A DNA stretch of 64,000 nt. Source: Streptomyces sp. Alt3 (GTDB taxonomy: Bacteria; Actinomycetota; Actinomycetes; Streptomycetales; Streptomycetaceae). The stretch spans positions 2,604,001 through 2,668,000 of the forward strand of contig NZ_CP120983.1 in assembly GCF_030719215.1 (NCBI RefSeq), given 5' to 3'. Made by a program: the position numbers and the translations under genes. The notes under the pieces are model-generated. The model was given only the letters and a program-made list of their open reading frames with translations. It was not told the origin of the DNA and did not search any database. Positions 1 to 9,533 of this stretch are shown here, piece by piece. The stretch's first letter is position 1. Each line of letters opens with the position of its first letter.

Positions 1-2
1 CC

Positions 3-1994
3 GCCGCAGCCCTTCTCGCCGTCGGAATGCAGGGCGGAGCCGCATCGGCCGCGCCCGAAAGCGCGACCGCGGCCCCCGCCGCCGCGGTGAAGGGCGCCGA
101 TCCCGGCGCGCTCCCCGCGAAGCTCTCCCCCGCCCAGCGCGCGGAACTGCTCAAGGAGGCCAACGCCACCAAGGCGGCCACCGCCGAGGAGCTCGGGCTC
201 GGCGCCACGGAGAAGCTGGTGGTCCGCGATGTCGTCAAGGACGTCGACGGCACCACCCACACCCGCTACGAGCGCACGCTCGACGGTCTCCCCGTCCTCG
301 GCGGCGACCTGGTCGTGGCCGCGTCGAAGTCCGGGACGACGCAGGGCGTCACCAAGGCGTCGAAGGCGACCGGGGCCCAGCTGAAGGCTGTCGGCACGAC
401 GGCGGACGTCGCGCCCGCCACCGCCGAGAAGCAGGCGCTCACCGCGGCCAAGGCCGACGGCTCGAAGAGCACCGAGGCGAGCAAGGCCCCGCGCAAGGTC
501 GTCTGGGCGGCGAACGGCACCCCGCAGCTCGCCTACGAGACGGTGGTCGGCGGACTCCAGCACGACGGCACCCCGAACGAGCTGCACGTGATCACGGACG
601 CCTCCTCCGGCGCCAAGCTCTTCGAGTGGCAGGCCATCGAGACCGGCACCGGCAACACCCAGTACAGCGGCACGGTGACGCTGGGCACCTCCGGCTCCGG
701 CAGCTCGTACAACCTGACGGACTCCGCGCGCGGCAACCACAAGACGTACAACCTGAACCGCGGTACGTCCGGCACCGGGACCCTGTTCTCCGGGACCGAC
801 GACGTCTGGGGCAACGGCAGCGCCTCCAACACCGAGACCGCCGCCGCCGACGCCCACTACGGCGCCGCGGAGACCTGGGACTTCTACAAGAACGTCATGG
901 GCCGCACCGGCATCAAGGGTGACGGCGTGGGCGCGTACTCCCGCGTCCACTACGGCAACAGCTACGTCAACGCCTTCTGGTCCGACAGCTGCTTCTGCAT
1001 GACCTACGGCGACGGCAGCGGCAACCTCGCTCCGCTCACCTCGCTGGACGTGGCGGCGCACGAGATGACGCACGGCGTCACCTCCAACACCGCCGGTCTC
1101 AACTACAGCGGTGAGTCGGGCGGCCTCAACGAGGCCACCTCGGACATCTTCGCGGCGGGTGTGGAGTTCTACTCCAACACCACCACCGACCCGGGCGACT
1201 ACCTCGTCGGCGAGAAGATCGACATCAACGGCGACGGCACCCCGCTCCGTTACATGGACAAGCCGAGCAAGGACGGCGCGTCCAAGGACTCGTGGTACTC
1301 GGGCCTCGGCTCGATCGACGTCCACTACTCCTCGGGCCCGGCCAACCACTTCTTCTACCTCCTGTCGGAGGGCAGCGGGGCCAAGACGGTCAACGGGGTC
1401 TCCTACGACTCCCCGACGTCAGACGGCCTCCCGGTGACCGGCATCGGCCGGGACAAGGCGCTGCAGATCTGGTTCAAGGCGCTCACCACGAAGTTCACCT
1501 CCACCACCAACTACGCGGCGGCCCGCACCGGCACCCTCGCCGTGGCCGGTGAGCTGTACGGCACCTCGAGCGCCGAGTACGCCGGCGTCGCCAACGCCTG
1601 GGCCGCCATCGCCGTGGGCTCCCGCCCCGGCGGCGGCACCGACCCGGGCGGCAAGGTCTTCCAGAACACCACCGTCAAGGCCATCGCCGACCGGAGCACC
1701 ACCAACTTCCCGGTCGTCGTCAGCGGTGTCACCGGCAACGCGCCCAGCGCCCTGTCGGTGGCGGTGAACATCACCCACACCTACCGCGGTGACCTCGTCC
1801 TCGACCTGGTCGCCCCGGACGGGACGGCCTACCGGCTGAAGAACTCCTCGTCGAGCGACTCCGCGGACAACGTGGTGGAGACCTACACGGTCAACGCCTC
1901 CTCCGAGGTGGCCAACGGCACGTGGAACCTGAAGGTCCAGGACGCCTACTCGGGCGACACCGGCACCTTCAACAGCGTCAAGCTCACCTTCTGA
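3..1994 (+). CDS. Secreted M4-family (thermolysin-like) zinc metalloprotease with P domain, 5' partial
   Basis: The reading frame is already open at the window edge with a hydrophobic run ending in ASA-A, the tail of a signal peptide, so the true start lies upstream. Numbering from the first visible ATG (position 27), an FTP/PepSY-type propeptide occupies roughly residues 30-200. The M4 catalytic domain follows, with the zinc motif HEMTH at 345-349 and the third ligand Glu in GGLNEATSD near 369. Residues about 550-655 form a proprotein-convertase P domain (THTYRGDLVLDLVAPDGT). The family cleaves extracellular proteins at hydrophobic P1' residues after self-removal of the propeptide. A strong hairpin follows the stop. 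The next gene is convergent and functionally unrelated. Confidence 0.95.
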   Translation, partial: AAALLAVGMQGGAASAAPESATAAPAAAVKGADPGALPAKLSPAQRAELLKEANATKAATAEELGLGATEKLVVRDVVKDVDGTTHTRYERTLDGLPVLGGDLVVAASKSGTTQGVTKASKATGAQLKAVGTTADVAPATAEKQALTAAKADGSKSTEASKAPRKVVWAANGTPQLAYETVVGGLQHDGTPNELHVITDASSGAKLFEWQAIETGTGNTQYSGTVTLGTSGSGSSYNLTDSARGNHKTYNLNRGTSGTGTLFSGTDDVWGNGSASNTETAAADAHYGAAETWDFYKNVMGRTGIKGDGVGAYSRVHYGNSYVNAFWSDSCFCMTYGDGSGNLAPLTSLDVAAHEMTHGVTSNTAGLNYSGESGGLNEATSDIFAAGVEFYSNTTTDPGDYLVGEKIDINGDGTPLRYMDKPSKDGASKDSWYSGLGSIDVHYSSGPANHFFYLLSEGSGAKTVNGVSYDSPTSDGLPVTGIGRDKALQIWFKALTTKFTSTTNYAAARTGTLAVAGELYGTSSAEYAGVANAWAAIAVGSRPGGGTDPGGKVFQNTTVKAIADRSTTNFPVVVSGVTGNAPSALSVAVNITHTYRGDLVLDLVAPDGTAYRLKNSSSSDSADNVVETYTVNASSEVANGTWNLKVQDAYSGDTGTFNSVKLTF

Positions 1995-2048
1995 GCAACC
2001 GGGACCGCTGAGCGGGCACCGGCCCGCACCGCGCACCGACGCTGAGGA

Positions 2049-2082
2049 ACCGGCCCCGGGAAGCATGCTTCCCGGGGCCGGT
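2049..2082. terminator. Perfect 34-nt palindrome, bidirectional terminator
   Basis: The 17-nt left arm starts ACCGGCCCCGGGAAGC and pairs fully with the right arm. It lies between the converging metalloprotease and phosphatase genes, so it probably stops transcription from both sides. There is no U-tract, as is usual in Streptomyces. Confidence 0.8.
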
Positions 2083-2102
2083 CCGCGCGTCGGAGGTCCG
2101 CG

Positions 2103-3956
2103 TCAGAGAGGGAGGTCCCCGTCCCGGCCCGGTACGTTCTGCTCGGCCCAGACGATCTTGCCGTTCGCCGTGCGGCACGAACCCCACCTGCGGCACAGCA
2201 GGTTGATGAGCTGGAGCCCCCGGCCGCCCTCGTCACTGACGTCGGCGTGCTGGATCTGCGGCAGATCCGGCCCGGTGTCGGCGAGTTCCACCTGGAGGCG
2301 CTCGTCGAGCAGCAGCCGGAGCCTGCCGGGGCCGCCGCCGTAGCGCAGGGCGTTGCCCACCAGTTCGCTGACCACCAGCTCCGTCACGTCGGCGAGTTCG
2401 CCCAGCTCCCACCGGGCGAGCTGTTCGGTGACCAGCTTGCGGGCGGTGGACGCGGGGTTGCCCTCGGTGGGCAGGTCCCACTCGCGCAACCGCACACCGG
2501 GGCCCAGCTCGTGGCCACCCGCGACCAGCAGCACCGCCTCGTCGAACCGGCCGTCGTCCCGCCGCGGCAAGGTGAGCGGGCCTCCGCTGTCCAGCTGTTC
2601 GGGCGCCATGGCGGCCACGGTCGCGCGCAGCCCTTCCAGTTGCACGTCCACGTCGTCGGTGCGTGTCTTGATCAGGCCGTCGGTGTAGAGGACGAGCCGT
2701 CCGCCCACCGGGCCACGCACCCGCAGCGGGTCGTACGGGATCACCCCGGCGCCCAGCGGCGCCCCGACCGGCACGTCGAGATAGCGGGCCGTGCCCCCGG
2801 CATCCACCAGCAGGGGCGGCGGATGGCCCGCGCTGGCGATCGTGTAGCTGGAGTCCGCAGGGTCGTACACGGCGCACAGACAGGTGGCGACCTGGTCGTC
2901 CTCCAGGTCACGGGTGGCCAGGTCGAGCCGGGCGAGGAGCCGGTCGGGCGCGATGTCCAGCATCATGAGCGTGCGGGCGACGGTCCGCAGCCGGCCCATC
3001 GTGGCGGCGGCCGGCAGACCGTGGCCGGTGACGTCGCCGACGACCAGCGCCGTACGCCCGCTGGGGAGCGCCACCACGTCGTACCAGTCCCCGCCGACGC
3101 CGTGGGCGTCGACGGCAGGCGCGTAGTGGGCGTGCACCCGGAGGCCGGGGGTGTGCGGTGTGGCACGCGGGAGCAGGGAACGCTGGAGCGAGACGACGTG
3201 CTCCCGCTCGCGCCCGTAGAGCCGGGCGTTGTCCATGAACACGGCGGCCATGGAGGCGAGCTGACCCGCCAGATCCAGGTCGGCGCGGTTGAAGGGCGGG
3301 CTGTCACCGGCGCGCACGAAGTCCGCGGAACCCAGCAGGACACCGCGGGCGATCAGCGGCACCGCCATGTAACTGTGCACGCCCTGCCGGCGCATCGCCG
3401 CCTCCGCGCTGTCCGTCGGCGCGACGCGCGCGTAGTCGCGCGCTGTCATCCGGCCGACCAGTACGGGCCTGCCGTTGCGCAGGCACTCGGTGGTCAGCAG
3501 CGTCTCGCGGCGCTCCAGCCGGTTCACCACCTCGCCCACCGGGGCGGGTTCGAGCTCCGCGAGCGCGTCGATGGCCCGGACCGCCATGGCCCGGGTGACG
3601 GGCACCGCGGTGCCGGTGACGCGCTCGCCCTCCTCGCCGTGGAGCACGGACTCCAGCAGGTCGACGGCGGCGGCGTCGGCCAGTCTGGGGACGCTGAACG
3701 CGGCCAGTTCCTCGGCCGTGCGCTCCAGGTCCAGCGATGTGCCGATCCGGGTGCTCGCCTCGTTGAGCCAGCGCATCCGGGCGGCGGTGGTGAAGCGGTC
3801 CCCCCGGGGCCCGGCGGGTTCCGCCCGGCGTGGGTGCAGCAGACGTGGGCCGGCGTTCTGCACGGCCAGCCGACGGGTCAGGCGTCTCGCTCGGCCTCCG
3901 CCGCCGTTCACCGTGCTGACCTCCACTCGCGTCCGGGGGAACGCCTCGCTCGTCAC
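2103..3956 (-). CDS. PP2C/SpoIIE-type serine phosphatase with GAF and HATPase (anti-sigma-like) domains
   Basis: A 617-residue cytoplasmic protein from a GTG start; a shorter ATG start at residue 61 (position 3776) is possible because the first 60 residues are Arg-rich and look non-conserved. Residues about 70-230 read as a GAF domain, about 255-470 as a PP2C/SpoIIE phosphatase (GGDWYDVV, VGDVTGHGLPAAATM and LYTDGL motifs), and about 490-610 as an RsbW-like HATPase_c domain (ELVVSELVGNALRYGGG, DEGGRGLQLI). Streptomyces encodes many such proteins; they dephosphorylate anti-anti-sigma factors and may phosphorylate them through the kinase-like domain. No sigma or anti-sigma gene is adjacent, so the partner is unknown. 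Confidence 0.9.
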   Translation of the reverse strand: MTSEAFPRTRVEVSTVNGGGGRARRLTRRLAVQNAGPRLLHPRRAEPAGPRGDRFTTAARMRWLNEASTRIGTSLDLERTAEELAAFSVPRLADAAAVDLLESVLHGEEGERVTGTAVPVTRAMAVRAIDALAELEPAPVGEVVNRLERRETLLTTECLRNGRPVLVGRMTARDYARVAPTDSAEAAMRRQGVHSYMAVPLIARGVLLGSADFVRAGDSPPFNRADLDLAGQLASMAAVFMDNARLYGREREHVVSLQRSLLPRATPHTPGLRVHAHYAPAVDAHGVGGDWYDVVALPSGRTALVVGDVTGHGLPAAATMGRLRTVARTLMMLDIAPDRLLARLDLATRDLEDDQVATCLCAVYDPADSSYTIASAGHPPPLLVDAGGTARYLDVPVGAPLGAGVIPYDPLRVRGPVGGRLVLYTDGLIKTRTDDVDVQLEGLRATVAAMAPEQLDSGGPLTLPRRDDGRFDEAVLLVAGGHELGPGVRLREWDLPTEGNPASTARKLVTEQLARWELGELADVTELVVSELVGNALRYGGGPGRLRLLLDERLQVELADTGPDLPQIQHADVSDEGGRGLQLINLLCRRWGSCRTANGKIVWAEQNVPGRDGDLPL

Positions 3957-4054
3957 GTCGGTGGCTGCTGGGCAGCACCGGCAGGGCTGTCATGTTAGCG
4001 AGATCGCGGCGAAAACACCCCTGCCGGACGACCGGTACGGAATCAGACACGGCA

Positions 4055-4087
4055 GTGGGCCCGGCGCGGGACACGCGCCGGGCCCAC
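4055..4087 (-). terminator. Hairpin terminator downstream of glgP
   Basis: A 14-bp perfect stem, GTGGGCCCGGCGCG with its complement, and a 5-nt loop (GGACA), 17 bases beyond the glgP stop. It separates glgP from the phosphatase gene, which is transcribed in the same direction. Confidence 0.75.
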
Positions 4088-4103
4088 CGTGCCCACCGGA
4101 ACG

Positions 4104-6713
4104 TCAGCGCAGCAGCACCCCGCCGCCGTCACCCGTCGACGCGTTCGGCACGGCGACGAGGCCGGGTTCCGCGCCCGAGGCGAGCAGCGGATGGGCGGGC
4201 AGGACGCGCACGGTGTAGCCGTAGGGGCCCGTGCGGTCGAGGGCGAGCGGCCCCTCGTACAGCCAGCGGTCCTCCAGGTCGTGGCCGCCGGCCGGCTTCA
4301 GCGGGAAGGTCCTTGCCTCCGCGATCGCGTCCCCGGAGTCGACCCGCCCGGCGACCACCTGCACCTCCACGTCCTCCGGGTCCAGACCGCCCAGGGCGAT
4401 CCGGACGCGGAGCGCGAGGGTGGACCCCAGTTCGGCGGTTCCGCCGACGGCCGTGTCGGCGGTGGCCTCCACGTGATCGACGGTCACCTGCGGCCAGGCC
4501 GCGCGGACCCTGGTCTTCCACGCGGCGAGGTCGCGGGCCGCCGCGGGCTTCAGCGCCCTGCGGGACAGAGCCGCGGGTGCGTAGAGCCTTTCGACGTACT
4601 CACGCACCATGCGGCCCGCGAGGACCTTGGGGCCGAGGGTGGCCAGGGTGCTGCGGACCATCTCGATCCACCGCTCGGGCAGGCCCTCGGCGTTGCGGTC
4701 GTAGAAGCGGGGGGCGACCCGGTCCTCGATGAGCGCGTACAGGGCGTTGGCCTCCAGCTCGTCGCGCCGTTCCTCGTCGGTGGCGGACCCGTCGGCGGTG
4801 GGGATCGCCCAGCCGAAGTCGGGATCGAACCACTCGTCCCACCAGCCGTCGCGGACGGAGAGGTTGAGGCAGCCGTTGAGCGCGGCCTTCATCCCGCTGG
4901 TGCCGCAGGCCTCCAGGGGGCGCAGCGGGTTGTTGAGCCAGACGTCGCAGCCCGGGTAGAGCTTCTGCGCCATGCCCATGCCGTAGTCCGGCAGGAAGAC
5001 GATGCGGTGGCGCACCCGGGGATCGTCGGCGAACCGCACGAGCTCCTGGATGAGCCGTTTGCCGCCGTCGTCGGCGGGGTGGGCCTTGCCGGCGACGACG
5101 ATCTGGATCGGGTGCGTCGGGTGGAGCAGCAGTTCCCGGAGCCGGTCGCGGTCGTGCAGCATGAGCGTCAGCCGCTTGTACGAGGGCACCCGGCGGGCGA
5201 AGCCGATGGTCAGGACATCCGGGTCGAGCACGCCGTCGATCCAGCCGAGCTCGGCGGTGCCCGCGCCCCGCCCGCGCCAGGAGGCGTGGAGGCGCCCGCG
5301 CACCTCGGTGACGAGCTGCTCCCTCAGCCCTCTGCGGAGGTCCCAGATCTCACGGTCGGGGACGGCGTCCAGGTGCCCGGCCGGCCCGTCCCCGGTGCTG
5401 TCCGTCGCGCCGTCCCCGAGGCGCAGGACCTCGGGTGCGACCCAGGTCGGGGCGTGCACCCCGTTGGTCACCGAGGTGATGGGCACCTCGGAGGGGTCGA
5501 ATCCCGGCCACAGCCCGGAGAACATCTCCCGGCTCACGGCTCCGTGCAGGGTGGAGACCCCGTTGGCCCGCTGGGCGAGCCGCAGCCCCATCACCGCCAT
5601 GTTGAAGAGGCCGGGCTCGCCGCCTTCGTAGGTCTCCATCCCGAGGCGCAGGATCTTCTCGGCCCCGACGCCAGGCAGCTCCCCGTCGTCACCGAAGTGA
5701 CGGGCCACGAGCTGGCGGTCGAAACGGTCTATCCCGGCGGGCACCGGGGTGTGGGTGGTGAACACGGCGCCGGCCCGCACGACCTCCAGGGCGGCGTCGA
5801 AGTCCAGTCCCGTCTCGGAGAGTTCCCTGATCCTCTCCAGGCCGAGGAATCCGGCGTGCCCCTCGTTGGTGTGGAACACCTCGGGGTCCGCGTGCCCGGT
5901 CAGCCGGCAGTAGGTGCGCACGGCGCGCACACCGCCGATGCCGAGCAGCATCTCCTGCAGGAGGCGGTGGTCGCTTCCGCCGCCGTAGAGCCGGTCGGTG
6001 ACGTCGCGCTCGCCGGGGGCGTTCTCCTCGACGTCTGAGTCGAGGAGCAGCAGCGGGACGCGGCCGACCTGGGCCTGCCAGATCGAGGCGTACAGCGAAC
6101 GGCCGCCGGGCAGGGCGAGCACCACCCGGCTGGGGGTGCCGTCGGCCTCCCGCAGGAGGGTGAGCGGCAGCTCGTTGGGGTCGAGGACGGGGTAGTGCTC
6201 CTGCTGCCAGCCGTCCCGGGACAGGCTCTGGCGGAAGTAGCCGTGCCGGTAGAGCAGGCCGACCCCGATGAGCGGCACGCCCAGGTCGCTGGCGGCCTTG
6301 AGGTGGTCCCCGGCCAGGATGCCGAGGCCGCCCGAGTACTGGGGCAGGGCGGCGGTGACACCGAACTCGGGTGAGAAGTAGGCGATGGCTGCGGGGAGCT
6401 CCGCACCCTGGGAGAGCCGGCTCTGGTACCACCTCGGCCCCCCGAGGTACTCCCGCAGGTCCTCGGACACCTCGGTGAGCCGGCGCATGAAGTGCTGGTC
6501 CCCGGCCAGCTCGGCGAGGCGTGCCGCGGGGACGGTGCCGAGCAGGCGTACGGGGTCGGCGTCGGCGGACCGCGGGCCCTCCGGGTCGACCGCCCGGAAG
6601 AGCTCTTGGGTCTCGGTGTGCCAGGACCAGCGCAGGTTACGGGCGAGGTCGCTGAGCGGTCGCAGGGGTTCGGGGAGGACGGGGCGCACGGTGAATCGAC
6701 GAATGGCCTTCAC
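4104..6713 (-). CDS. glgP: Alpha-glucan (glycogen) phosphorylase GlgP
   Basis: Phosphorolyses alpha-1,4-glucan ends to glucose-1-phosphate using pyridoxal phosphate. The 869-residue form begins at a GTG (VKAIRRFTVRP) preceded by AGGTGGG; the open frame runs a further 75 codons upstream, but that part is low-complexity and unlike the family. An N-terminal DUF3417 segment (LARNLRWSWH) marks the actinobacterial GT35 type. The motif FHTNEGHAGFLGLERI and the PLP-lysine region GTSGMKAALNG are present. It diverges from glgE across a 588-bp spacer, so synthesis and breakdown of alpha-glucan are encoded back to back. Confidence 0.95.
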   Translation of the reverse strand: MKAIRRFTVRPVLPEPLRPLSDLARNLRWSWHTETQELFRAVDPEGPRSADADPVRLLGTVPAARLAELAGDQHFMRRLTEVSEDLREYLGGPRWYQSRLSQGAELPAAIAYFSPEFGVTAALPQYSGGLGILAGDHLKAASDLGVPLIGVGLLYRHGYFRQSLSRDGWQQEHYPVLDPNELPLTLLREADGTPSRVVLALPGGRSLYASIWQAQVGRVPLLLLDSDVEENAPGERDVTDRLYGGGSDHRLLQEMLLGIGGVRAVRTYCRLTGHADPEVFHTNEGHAGFLGLERIRELSETGLDFDAALEVVRAGAVFTTHTPVPAGIDRFDRQLVARHFGDDGELPGVGAEKILRLGMETYEGGEPGLFNMAVMGLRLAQRANGVSTLHGAVSREMFSGLWPGFDPSEVPITSVTNGVHAPTWVAPEVLRLGDGATDSTGDGPAGHLDAVPDREIWDLRRGLREQLVTEVRGRLHASWRGRGAGTAELGWIDGVLDPDVLTIGFARRVPSYKRLTLMLHDRDRLRELLLHPTHPIQIVVAGKAHPADDGGKRLIQELVRFADDPRVRHRIVFLPDYGMGMAQKLYPGCDVWLNNPLRPLEACGTSGMKAALNGCLNLSVRDGWWDEWFDPDFGWAIPTADGSATDEERRDELEANALYALIEDRVAPRFYDRNAEGLPERWIEMVRSTLATLGPKVLAGRMVREYVERLYAPAALSRRALKPAAARDLAAWKTRVRAAWPQVTVDHVEATADTAVGGTAELGSTLALRVRIALGGLDPEDVEVQVVAGRVDSGDAIAEARTFPLKPAGGHDLEDRWLYEGPLALDRTGPYGYTVRVLPAHPLLASGAEPGLVAVPNASTGDGGGVLLR

Positions 6714-7301
6714 GTATCCCACCTTTACAGGGGACGTACGGATCCGAGGGGACGCACGACGGTGGGCGCCCTCTCCGTCACCCTCGACGTTAGCGGTGGG
6801 CCGCCGTACGAGGCCACGGCGCGCGACCGGCGCGGGCGTCGCCGCCGGGGCCGGTCCGGTGCGGTCCGGCCGCCCACGCCCCGGGCGCTGCACGGTGTGC
6901 GCCCTCCCTCCGCCGCCTCCGGAGTCACCCCCTTTCACCGGGGTCGCACCGGTACCTCCGACCCCGGTCGCCCCATGGGCCAGATGCGCCAGTTACGTAC
7001 CCGTCTGTCACGGGCGATATGGCTGATTTCCCCTCCACACGCGGACTTGTGGCACCCCGCACCACAGGGAAGGCTGCGGAGGTGCCCGCGTGGCGGCCGG
7101 GGGACCGGCGCGCGGTCCACAGCGCGTACACCGGTTGCATCCAGGAGTTAACACACCGCCGGGTTGGCCGCCCGAAAGCGGTGGGAAGGCTCCCCCGGTA
7201 ACACTCCCGCGCTGCACATCCCAGGTGCCCCGGTCCGAGCCCGAACCGCCCGCGCACCTGCCATTCGAGTGCCATTCGAGTGAACGCGGACAGGAGCGGC
7301 C
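6714..7301. other. Divergent glgP/glgE promoter region with no credible gene
   Basis: 588 bases separate the two divergent starts. Short open frames here have no family signature and overlap on both strands. The glgE-proximal part is less GC-rich and should hold the promoter of the glgE operon. A tandem 11-bp repeat lies just before the glgE ribosome-binding site. Confidence 0.6.
7259..7280 (+). repeat. Two tandem copies of an 11-bp unit, TGCCATTCGAG
   Basis: Two exact head-to-tail copies end 21 bases before the glgE start codon. An 11-bp period places both copies on the same DNA face, so this could be a regulator site or a leader feature. No known motif is recognised. Confidence 0.6.
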
Positions 7302-9533
7302 ATGCCCACAGCCCGCCAGCCGACGACCGAGCAGCTACAAAGGACGCAACCCCACCATCGCGGCGCGCGCGGTCAGCCCTTCACGCCCTCGTCGCGCGCC
7401 GCGCATGCCGAGCTCCGACCCCCAGGTGATTCCATGATCGGTCGCATTCCCGTCCTGGACGTCCGTCCGCTCGTCGACTGCGGCAGACGGCCGGCCAAAG
7501 CCGTCGCGGGCGAGACCTTCGAGGTCAGCGCCACCGTGTTCCGCGAGGGCCACGACGCCGTGGCCGCCAACGTCGTCCTGTGCGACGCGAACGGACGGCC
7601 CGGCCCCTGGACGCCGATGCGCGAGCTCGCCCCCGGAACGGACCGCTGGGGCGCCGATGTCACCCCCGGTTCCGAGGGCGCCTGGACGTACACCGTCGAG
7701 GCGTGGAGCGATCCCGTCACCACCTGGCGCACCCACGCGCAGATCAAGATCCCCGCGGACATCGACACCGCGCTCGTCCTCGACGAGGGGGCCGAGCTGT
7801 ACACCCGCGCGGCCGAGGGGGTCCCGAAGAAGGACGGGCGGGAGGCCGTGCTCGCCGCCGTCGACGCGCTGCGCGACACGTCCCGGCCGGCGGCCTCCCG
7901 GCTGGCGGCCGCGCTGACCGCGGAGGTGGACGAGGCCCTCGGCCGCCACCCCCTGCGCGAACTGGTCACCGCGTCCCGGCCGATGCCGCTGACCGTGGAG
8001 CGACGGCGTGCCCTCTACGGCTCCTGGTACGAGCTGTTCCCCCGCTCCGAGGGCGCGCGGCAGGAGCCGGTGGCTCCCCCGAAGCCGGCCCGGAAGCCGA
8101 GGGCGGCCAAGACCGCGAAGACCGCGGCCGCCTCCACCCGGAAGAGCACTCCCGCGGTCACGGCGGAGGTCCCGCAGCCGGCCACCAGGACGGTCAGCGG
8201 CACCTTCCGCACCGCCGCCGAGCGGCTTCCCGCCGTCGCCGCGATGGGGTTCGACGTGGTCTATCTGCCACCGATCCACCCCATCGGCACCACCCACCGC
8301 AAGGGCCCCGACAACAGTCTGTCGCCGGGAGCCGACGACCCGGGCGTGCCCTGGGCGATCGGGTCGGCCGAGGGCGGCCACGACGCCGTCCATCCGGACC
8401 TCGGGACGCTGGAGGACTTCGACCACTTCGTAGCGACCGCGCGCACCCTGCGGATGGAGATCGCGCTGGACTTCGCCCTGCAGTGCTCCCCGGACCACCC
8501 CTGGGTGACGGAGCATCCGGAGTGGTTCCACCACCGTGCCGACGGGTCGATCGCGTACGCCGAGAACCCGCCCAAGAAGTACCAGGACATCTATCCCATC
8601 GCGTTCGACGCGGATCTCGCCGGGATCGTGCGCGAGACGGTCCGCATCCTGCGGTTCTGGATGGAGCGCGGCGTACGGATCTTCCGCGTCGACAATCCGC
8701 ACACCAAGCCGGTGGTCTTCTGGGAGAAGGTGATCGCCGACGTCAACCGCACCGACCCGGACGTGATCTTCCTGGCGGAGGCCTTCACCCGTCCCGCGAT
8801 GATGCGCACGCTGGCCTCGATCGGCTTCCAGCAGTCGTACACCTACTTCACCTGGCGTAACACGAAGCAGGAACTCACCGAGTACGTGACCGAGCTTTCG
8901 GGCGAGAGTTCCTCGTACATGCGGCCCAACTTCTTCGTGAACACGCCCGACATTCTTCCGGGTTACCTCCAGGAGGGCGGCCGTCCCGCCTTCGAGGCCC
9001 GGGCCGTGCTGGCCGCGACGCTGTCCCCGTCCTGGGGCGTGTACGCGGGCTTCGAGCTGTGCGAGAACACCCCGGTGCATCCCGGGAGCGAGGAGTACCG
9101 GAACTCCGAGAAGTACCAACTCAGGCCCAGGGACTGGGAGTCGGCGGAACGTGAGGGCCGCTCGCTCGCTCCCCTGATCACCTCCCTCAACCGGATCCGC
9201 CGTCGCCATCCGGCACTCCAGCAACTGCGCGACGTGCACTTCCACCCGGTCGACAACGAGGCGCTGATCGCCTACAGCAAGCGCTCCGGTTCGGACGTCG
9301 TCCTGGTGGTCGTCAACCTCGACCCTCACCACACCCAGGAGGCCACGGTCTCGTTGGACATGCCGCGTCTCGGCCTCGACCGGCACGAGAGCGTGCCGGT
9401 GCGCGACGAGCTCACCGGCGACACCTATCACTGGGGCAGGACCTTCTACGTGCGTCTCGAGCCGGGTGTGACACCGGCGCACATCGCGGTCCTGCGACCG
9501 TCCCCGCCGACCGGAGGGTCACCCACAACATGA
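7302..9533 (+). CDS. glgE: Alpha-1,4-glucan:maltose-1-phosphate maltosyltransferase GlgE
   Basis: A GH13 transferase that adds maltosyl units from alpha-maltose-1-phosphate to the non-reducing end of alpha-glucan. The start at 7302 has AGGAG seven bases upstream; an alternative ATG at 7434 ([12 protein letters not shown]) also has an AGGTGA. The catalytic set is visible: nucleophile Asp in [12 protein letters not shown], acid/base Glu in FLAEAFTRP and Asp in NTPDIL. The product is 743 residues against about 675 in S. coelicolor. The excess is an N-terminal tail plus a Lys/Ala/Pro-rich insertion of about 45 residues just before [12 protein letters not shown]. The 3' end overlaps treS by 4 bases (ATGA). 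Confidence 0.95.
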   Translation: MPTARQPTTEQLQRTQPHHRGARGQPFTPSSRAAHAELRPPGDSMIGRIPVLDVRPLVDCGRRPAKAVAGETFEVSATVFREGHDAVAANVVLCDANGRPGPWTPMRELAPGTDRWGADVTPGSEGAWTYTVEAWSDPVTTWRTHAQIKIPADIDTALVLDEGAELYTRAAEGVPKKDGREAVLAAVDALRDTSRPAASRLAAALTAEVDEALGRHPLRELVTASRPMPLTVERRRALYGSWYELFPRSEGARQEPVAPPKPARKPRAAKTAKTAAASTRKSTPAVTAEVPQPATRTVSGTFRTAAERLPAVAAMGFDVVYLPPIHPIGTTHRKGPDNSLSPGADDPGVPWAIGSAEGGHDAVHPDLGTLEDFDHFVATARTLRMEIALDFALQCSPDHPWVTEHPEWFHHRADGSIAYAENPPKKYQDIYPIAFDADLAGIVRETVRILRFWMERGVRIFRVDNPHTKPVVFWEKVIADVNRTDPDVIFLAEAFTRPAMMRTLASIGFQQSYTYFTWRNTKQELTEYVTELSGESSSYMRPNFFVNTPDILPGYLQEGGRPAFEARAVLAATLSPSWGVYAGFELCENTPVHPGSEEYRNSEKYQLRPRDWESAEREGRSLAPLITSLNRIRRRHPALQQLRDVHFHPVDNEALIAYSKRSGSDVVLVVVNLDPHHTQEATVSLDMPRLGLDRHESVPVRDELTGDTYHWGRTFYVRLEPGVTPAHIAVLRPSPPTGGSPTT

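Noticed and set aside
6714..7301. Open frames of 60-116 codons in the glgP-glgE spacer
   Set aside because: Overlapping frames on both strands with biased Arg/Pro content and no ribosome-binding site are typical high-GC shadows.
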